A DNA stretch of 64,000 nt from Macrophomina tecta. Taxonomy: Eukaryota; Ascomycota; Dothideomycetes; Botryosphaeriales; Botryosphaeriaceae. Both the position numbers and the translations under genes were made by a program. The stretch covers positions 3,534,001 through 3,598,000 of the forward strand of contig JAKSGN010000007.1 of NCBI GenBank assembly GCA_024180945.1, given 5' to 3'. Below, piece by piece: positions 58,154 to 64,000 of the stretch. Each line of letters begins with the position of its first letter. Within the stretch, counting starts at the first letter, position 1. Under the pieces are notes generated by a model. It ran no database searches. It saw only the letters and a program-made list of their open reading frames with translations, and was not told the origin of the DNA.

Positions 58154-60067
58154 CTACAGGTTACAGATTCCCGAGCCACTTAAATTAGACGCCGCAAAAT
58201 AGATCCTCGGCAACCCATTCGCCATCGGCACCGTCACCGTGTTACTGCTGGTCACCGTGACCGTACTGCACGTCAAAATCTCCACCACCCGCGTCCCGCT
58301 GGTCCAGCCCGTATTGCCCAAGTTCAACGTATACGCATCGCCCCTCGCGCCCTTGTTGCTCAGCACCGTGATAAGCTGGAAGCCATCGAAACCCTTGCGC
58401 ATGGCAATCGTTGTTGTATCCGAGTAAATGACCCAATTTTTGTACGTCAAGTAATTGGCATCCTTTGCGATAGCCTGGTTCCGGATCTGGTTGACGGAGG
58501 CGGTGAACCTGTATAAGTCGGCATTGGTGTTGTAGCCCGACAGCCAGACAGCCTCGCGATTGTCCGGGTCCTCGGCACCGGCGAAGTGCTGCTCCTGGCC
58601 TTCGTAAATGATGGGGATACCGTCGGACAGGATGTTGAAGGCGATGACATTCTTGGCCTGCGACAGGTCCGAGGTCAGCGCGGCGAAGCGCGTGATGTCG
58701 TGATTCTCGGAGAAGGTGCCGAGAAGCGTCGTGTCCTTGCAGCCGGACTTGAGCGTGTTGATCATGTTGACGAGGTCGGAGATGGAGCCGCTGGGAGAGG
58801 TGAAGGCGCGGACGAGCGGGTAGTAGCTGTGCGGTCCAATCAGTTATTTTGAGAGCTTTATTGCTGCTGTAGTGGGGAGACATACACGGGGTAGTTCAGA
58901 ACGCTGTCCATGTAGTTCTGGTAGTCGCATGTGTAGGATGGGTTCCCGTCGAAGACCTCTCCGGTGGCAAAGACGCCAGCTGCATCGAGGAATCCGGGGT
59001 AGAAGGCCTTGTCCACGTGTTTGGCTGTGTCGATGCGAAGTCCGTCAACTAGAGAAAAGTTATGTCAGCAAGGTATCTAGCCAGTTTACGGGAAATGTTT
59101 ACTAGAGTAGTTGGCCACGAGCTGCCTGATCCATGTCTCGTATCCAGACTGGACTGCCGAGTCTTCGGTTTTGAGGTCAACGAGCTCAACAGTGCTATCT
59201 CCAAGCCAGCAATCCTCAACAAGATCTTGGTTTGAATAGTCAGAGACCTCACAGTAAGAGTGATAGTACTGCTGAGAGTTGAAGGGGTGGAAGCGGCTGT
59301 AGTCCACAGAACCGGCGGAGCCGGCCCAGCCATTGTGGTTGACGACAACATCGACCATGAGGTACTACACGTGAGATATTAGCAATGGCAGGTATCTAGT
59401 CAGAAATTATTTACGAAGGATGTCCAAACCGAAACAGTTCGAGCGTGAAGCAAGGGCGTAGAATTAGTGATGTGCAGTCGAACATACCATTCCACGATCA
59501 TGCAGCTCAGCAGCCAGAGCCTTGAGGTCATCAACAGAACCAAAGTTGGTGTTCAAGCTGTACAGATCTTGCTGCCAGTAGCCATGGTACGCCTCGCCAT
59601 AGCCAGTATCCTCAGGCAAGTTCTTAACGACGGGCGATATCCAGATCTACATTGATCAGCAAATGTCCGGAACTCTGCAGACATCAACCATGCTCACGGC
59701 AGTAAATCCCATGTTCTGGATATAATCGAGCTTGTTGATGATACCCTGGTACCTGCGGGTAATTAGTTCTGTAGCTAGAGTGATGATAAGAAAGTGACAA
59801 ACGTACGTTCCACCACAGTACTGCCTGTCCTGCGTGTTGCAGGCAGCCGTAGTACTGCCATCCGTCCTGGCGAACCTGTGGAGCTTCAGCAAGGGAAAAA
59901 AAAAAAAAAAAGGAATGTAGCACAAGCTTTCCTCGGAGCGGGACGAATACGAACCGGTCGGTGAGGACCTGGTAAATGGACCTCGAACGCCATTGAGCGG
60001 GAGTGGCCGCAGAGGCCGTGCCGCAGATAGCCGCAGCAATTGCAGCTGAGAGCAGGGATGTTTTCAT
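58154..60067 (-). CDS. Secreted alpha-amylase (GH13, Taka-amylase-like)
   Basis: Extracellular endo-acting alpha-1,4-glucanase of 497 residues. Seven exons: 60067-59955, 59875-59807, 59752-59698, 59646-59488, 59364-59103, 59048-58886 and 58826-58154. Residues 1-20 are the signal peptide, then [20 protein letters not shown]. The catalytic triad is Asp226 (GLRIDTAKH), Glu250 (ATGEVFDG) and Asp317 ([10 protein letters not shown]). After removing 20 residues these become 206, 230 and 297, the Taka-amylase A numbers, which supports the exon model. The region after His-Asp reads ITRF where Taka-amylase has NPRF. The (beta/alpha)8 barrel is followed by domain C, ending in SGSGICNL; there is no starch-binding module. 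Intron 1 (79 nt) contains a 16-nt T tract on the coding strand. Confidence 0.94.
59896..59911 (-). repeat. T16 tract (A16 on plus) inside amylase intron 1
   Basis: Homopolymer within the 79-nt first intron of the amylase gene, 21 nt upstream of the acceptor. It may serve as an exaggerated polypyrimidine tract. Confidence 0.8.
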
Positions 60068-61418
60068 GTTCAGGTAGCACAAAGTGTGCAAAAGCAGATT
60101 TGAGTGGAAGGTCAAGAGAGCGAAGCGGACGGAAAGGGACGGTCGAGGTTAAGAATAGAGCGCTGACAGACGGCCTGGGATGGCGAATAAGGCGGACCAC
60201 GGGCAGCACTCAGGCGACAGTGCCACTGAAGAGGACGATGATAATGAGAGAAAGCACGGCCACGCTTGCAGGTGTGCTCGGTCTCGCACGATGATGCCTG
60301 TCTGCTAGCATCTCGTTGGATTCCGCAAGGACACAATGCTTTTTATAGTGGATGGGCTCTTCCTGGTTACACAGCGCGAATAACGGGCCGGAGAGACGGG
60401 TTGTGGTCAGCTTCACAGGCGACTCACCCTCGCAGCAGGAGTGAAGGGCAGTCGAGGTTGCCTGACGCCCATCAGGTACCTGGGCCGACGTGACGCGGCG
60501 GGAGATTGAGCTTGACTGCGGGTACGCATAGCGAGGACCGACATTGGACCAACCGGCAGCAACTTGTTGCAGTGGTGAGGTGTGGGAGGAGCCCGGGGCG
60601 AGGCGTCGGCATAGCCGGCGGGCGGCAGTGATGAAGGCTGTCCTGGGCCATCTCGGGGCCGAGCCGAAAGAGGAAGCTGGCGATGGATGGCGCCGAGAGG
60701 ATTCTGGTGAAATGGGCAGGAGAGGCGGGCAGGGTGTTGGTGCTGGTGGAGAGCGGTGATTCGCTGCATGTCTTGTGATCCGCTGTTTCAAGACTAGGGG
60801 GAGCTCATCCTGGAGCGCCGCAACGGCCCAGCCGGATTGTCAATGCTTCCCTTCCTTAAATCGACCTGACCTCTTCTCTCCTCGTTCCGTCTTCTAGAAG
60901 CTGTAATTACTTCCCCACCTGCAAGGAACGCTTACCCCGCCGGCCTGAATCCCACAAACAGCATCGCTCGTTTCACCTCCGACCTGACAATACTGCAAGA
61001 GTCAGGCGCTATAAGAGACTAACCAAGCCTCTCATCTGTTTTCATTCATCCGATGCTCGAGCGCATGCGGTCGTAACCATCGTCCTTATTTACGCGAGCG
61101 CGGAATCGAAGCAAAATGACTCAGAAAATAAACTGAACTTTCCGTCAATCGGAACTGTCGAGCAATTGGGGTGCGAGATGGGGTGCTGGAAAAAAAAAAA
61201 CCGAAAAAATCACATGCCGCCCCGCCAGGGTATCTCCCGTTGTCTGCCCACCTGCTCCCGTAGCGCTGGGACGCCGCATACGCAATCAACAGCAACAGTT
61301 CCGGAATTAATGATAACACATCGCAATGACCGAAATAACCCATCCGACGCCAAGCAGAGCCATGCCGACACCGAGCCTGTAAGAATCACTACGACCTCCA
61401 CTTTTCAGCCGGCCATCG
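60068..61418. promoter_or_regulatory. Amylase promoter region
   Basis: 1.35 kb between the amylase start and the stop codon of the upstream C2H2 gene, both minus strand. A TATAAAA lies on the minus strand at 60347-60341, about 275 bp before the amylase ATG, so the leader would be long unless another start is used. CGG triplets are clustered at 60123-60145, but I cannot assign a defined regulator site. The upstream end holds the 3' flank of the C2H2 gene. Confidence 0.45.
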
Positions 61419-62516
61419 CTACTCTCTGGTCTTGCCCCTGCCACCTTTCCGTTTGGGAATATCCTGAACATGGAAATTCCTGAGATGTTCCACCAAGTGG
61501 TCCCGTCTTGTGAATCCGTTCTCTCCCTTCCTTGGACAGCCCCGCCGTGTGCACGAAAACTTTTCCATGCCATCCTTGTGATGCACTGTCGTCATGTGCC
61601 GCATGAGGTCTGCATGCCGCTTAAAGCCCTTTCTCTCGGCACATTCTGCTTGTTTGCATTTCCATTTCCTATTCGGTTCGTCGGCTCCGCTGGTGCCGGA
61701 CGGGGACGAGGGCCCTTGGGTGCCTGGGGTCGGCGAGTTCGCGGATCTCTGGTCGTCTTCCCCTTTGATTTTCGAGTAGGGGCTTGACATTGCCAACGCC
61801 ACACCAGAGACGCCATATCTCGAGTCTACGTCGCTGCCACCTGCGTTCGTTGGATGGGAAAGGTGGGCTGTGTATTCGTTTTCCACTGGAGCATCAACCC
61901 TCAGCGCCGGTGCCTCACTCGGGTATCCGTGCATTCCTTGGACAGGTTGGGGATAGTTTGAGTATCTTCTATATGCTTCAGAAGCGTAGCTATGGCTCAC
62001 ATGCCTAGCTGCGGAGGCTTGGCGCCAGATTTGGTCATCTGTCGCTGCTGACGAGCCAGTACCATACATACGCCGCGCTGCACGAGCATCCGGGGACGTG
62101 TGCCTGGCCATGTCGCCTTGGACGTGCCTCGAACCATCCTGGTAGAAGTTGCGATAGTCCTCTGAAGTGGATGCAGTGCTTCCATAGTAAGATTCTTGTG
62201 GAAAGCTCCAGTGTGTGTCCGATTCTTGGGAGCCGTAGGCACCCCCTTGCCACTGACTCGAGTTTGCTGCTGAGGCATTCCATGGCGCGTCGGGGTGGTA
62301 CGGTTGCCTCTGTTGAGGGTGGGAATATCCTTGAATTGGGCTTTGCAAAGATGGATGTGCATGGTCCATGTGCTCATCCACCGTGAGGTCTGGGTAGCCT
62401 CCCGGATCCTGTTCATAATGGCCTGCTGAAAAGTACTGAAGAGTGGGAGATTAGACCAAATGTAGGAAGAGCTGAGGTGCATCTATTACCTGTCGTTCAT
62501 ACGCACGGATATCCAT
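61419..62516 (-). CDS. C2H2 zinc-finger protein, putative transcription factor
   Basis: Protein of 347 residues from exons 62516-62490 and 62435-61419 (intron 54 nt). The 27-nt first exon gives MDIRAYERQ. Residues 10-235 are disordered, rich in Ser, Tyr, Gln, His and Pro. Two C2H2-like units follow: CKQAECAERKGFKRHADLMR with HMTTVHH, and CTRRGCPRKGENGFTRRDHL with VEHLRNFH. Both have a C-x4-C pair and a long gap before the phenylalanine, which is typical of a fungal-specific C2H2 type. A Lys/Arg-rich end (PKRKGGRGKTRE) may be a nuclear signal. It lies directly upstream of amylase on the same strand, but adjacency alone does not show that it regulates it. Confidence 0.8.
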
Positions 62517-64000
62517 CTTTGAGGTGATAAGCGACAAATGCGGTCAAGCAGTCCCGAGAGGGCCGGAAAAACGTTAGAATCTGCTAAGTGGCTCTCCATT
62601 AGTCGAGGTGCAGCAGATGGTATGAGCGGAAACGCACTGCTGCCCAAATTCCGACTATCCTGGCGTATGTGCGAGTCTCGGGAGGGACTAGCCTGGACCT
62701 GGATAAACTTGAGGGGTTCTCAGGTCATGCAAACAGCTCGCAAAGGGAACTGTATATCATGATAAAGACCCGTCGGCTCGAATGTTATACACCGGGCGTC
62801 CTCTTATCCTCACCGCTGCTCTCATGCCTCTTCTCTTGCAATCAGTCGCCTGATTATTCCAATTGCCACGTTTGATTGAGGCAAACGTCTGAGTGCCGGT
62901 ATCGAAAGGGGAGATGGGAGCACAAGTTGTCGAATGGTAGGGCGAGTGAAGCGTGCGGGACTCGATGCTGGCGATGGACCTGGATGGACAGGGTGTGCAG
63001 GAAATCAGAGAGCGACACGTAGCGGTAGCCTGGACTGAAGAAGCACCACAGAGGGCGCAGTCATGATGCGAGCTACGTTGAAGGACTCGGTGGCGTGGCT
63101 TGTCAGGAAAGGGCACTCAATGGCAGGCGGGGTGTCTGTGGGCTAAGGTCTGTATCACATTCGAAGATCGACGGATGACTCGGAGTGCTGCGCAGGGCGG
63201 CTGAGAGCTTGGACATGGCCGTGGGTCAATGAACGGCTCTGGCCGTGAGACCGCTCTCTCGGTAGGGCGAAGCAGCCGTCGGGTGCTCAGCAGGGCTCAG
63301 CCACATGACGCCTGTTGCGGGTCCGGATATCGGATATTGAGCTTTCGTTAGACACAGCGTGAGGTTGCTGGAGGGAGATGAGCGAGTGGAAGCGGGGCTC
63401 GTAGGAATAGCGGCAAGGTTGCAGCGCTGGTGCAGGAAGTGGGAATCGGTCGCCTCGACTCGGGAGGGCGATGCGGCTCTGTTCTTTCTTCGCTCTTATC
63501 GCCGTGGGGTTGGCCTAGGCAGCAGCCTGCATGTTGCCGAGAAAGGAACTCTCCAACAAATGCTTGCAGACCAGCCCATGTCCGCGAACGCCTCAAGCAC
63601 GGTCTTCTCTTGGGCCCGGCTGCCATCGCGAGGCATTCGCTGTTTTCCGCAGTCGTGTTTCTGCAGATGCAGTGCACTGTCTTCGATCAGCTCGAGTTCC
63701 GATCACCCGGGCTCTGACACCAAGGAGTAAGCCCGACTCCCACGCTTTCTTCGCCGTACTGGGGCCGAGGACACAGAGGGCAAGGGTAAGCGAGGCTGAT
63801 CGGAGTCCATGACGCTCGAAGGTGGCCTCCCCTGGACGCGGCCATTTGCGTGGGCAGACGGCCCGGCCCGCACAGCGTGCTCGAAGGCTGCCTTGGAATC
63901 TGCCTCGCAAAGGAACGAGGCGCAGTCTGCAAGGCAATGGTCCGCACACTGCCACCGGTGAGCCTCTTATAGCTCTGCCGTCCGGCTGGAGTATGTACGA
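62517..64000. other. Right-edge region, no gene supported
   Basis: 1.5 kb upstream of the C2H2 gene, so its left part should be that gene's promoter. GC-rich overlapping frames of 85-123 codons exist on both strands near 63350-63950 without domains or convincing splice links. A gene beginning beyond the edge cannot be excluded. Confidence 0.35.

Noticed and set aside
1..64000. Search for CRISPR arrays, insertion sequences, LTRs, rRNA and large duplicated segments
   Set aside because: None seen by eye; repeats are limited to microsatellites, short tandem units, homopolymers and the inverted repeats listed.

Overview
This is a filamentous ascomycete (Pezizomycotina) nuclear DNA window. The genes carry short spliceosomal introns, mostly 49-125 nt with GT..AG ends. 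The protein set is fungal: RNA14, MED11, TAF5, mitochondrial IF-2, a PTR2 peptide transporter, a QDE-2-like Argonaute, an EFA6/Sec74-like Arf exchange factor, a pectin lyase and a Taka-amylase-like alpha-amylase. The secreted pectin lyase and amylase suggest a plant-associated or saprotrophic fungus. Dothideomycetes is my guess, but nothing in the sequence proves the class. I rebuilt gene models by hand from splice signals and reading-frame continuity; exon ends are given in each entry.

Layout. From 0 to 32.5 kb the window is gene-dense and mostly housekeeping. In order: possible 5' exon of a gene leaving the left edge (-), NAD(P)-binding SDR (+), AMSH-type deubiquitinase (-), mitochondrial transcription factor/rRNA methyltransferase-like protein (+), mitoribosomal bL31m (-), flavin-reductase-domain protein (+), MED11 (-), TAF5 (+), PTR2 transporter (+), mitochondrial IF-2 (+), UNC-50/GMH1 (-), RNA14 (+) and Argonaute (+). 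Several pairs diverge from short shared promoters (AMSH/mtf1, bL31m/flavin reductase, MED11/TAF5, GMH1/RNA14). From 32.5 to 46.3 kb there is one large gene, the Sec7-PH Arf exchange factor (-), between long gene-free stretches with a GAA/GAG microsatellite and homopolymers. From 46.3 to 64 kb lie a PP28-type phosphoprotein (-), a haloacid dehalogenase (-), a degenerate HNH protein (+), pectin lyase (+), an uncharacterised 955-residue fungal protein (-), a 2.7-kb gene-free stretch holding a long perfect hairpin, alpha-amylase (-) and a C2H2 zinc-finger protein (-).

Functional themes. There is no metabolic cluster. Core gene expression (TAF5, MED11, RNA14), mitochondrial gene expression (Mtf1-like, bL31m, IF-2) and membrane traffic (AMSH, GMH1, Sec74-like) dominate. 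The two carbohydrate-active enzymes sit in the sparser right third. The most unusual items are a 29-nt hairpin (28 of 29 pairs) in unannotated DNA, in a genome whose Argonaute keeps all four slicer residues; an HNH-family protein that has lost the first half of its HNH motif; a large conserved protein without known function; and three genes that begin with coding exons of only 17-27 nt.
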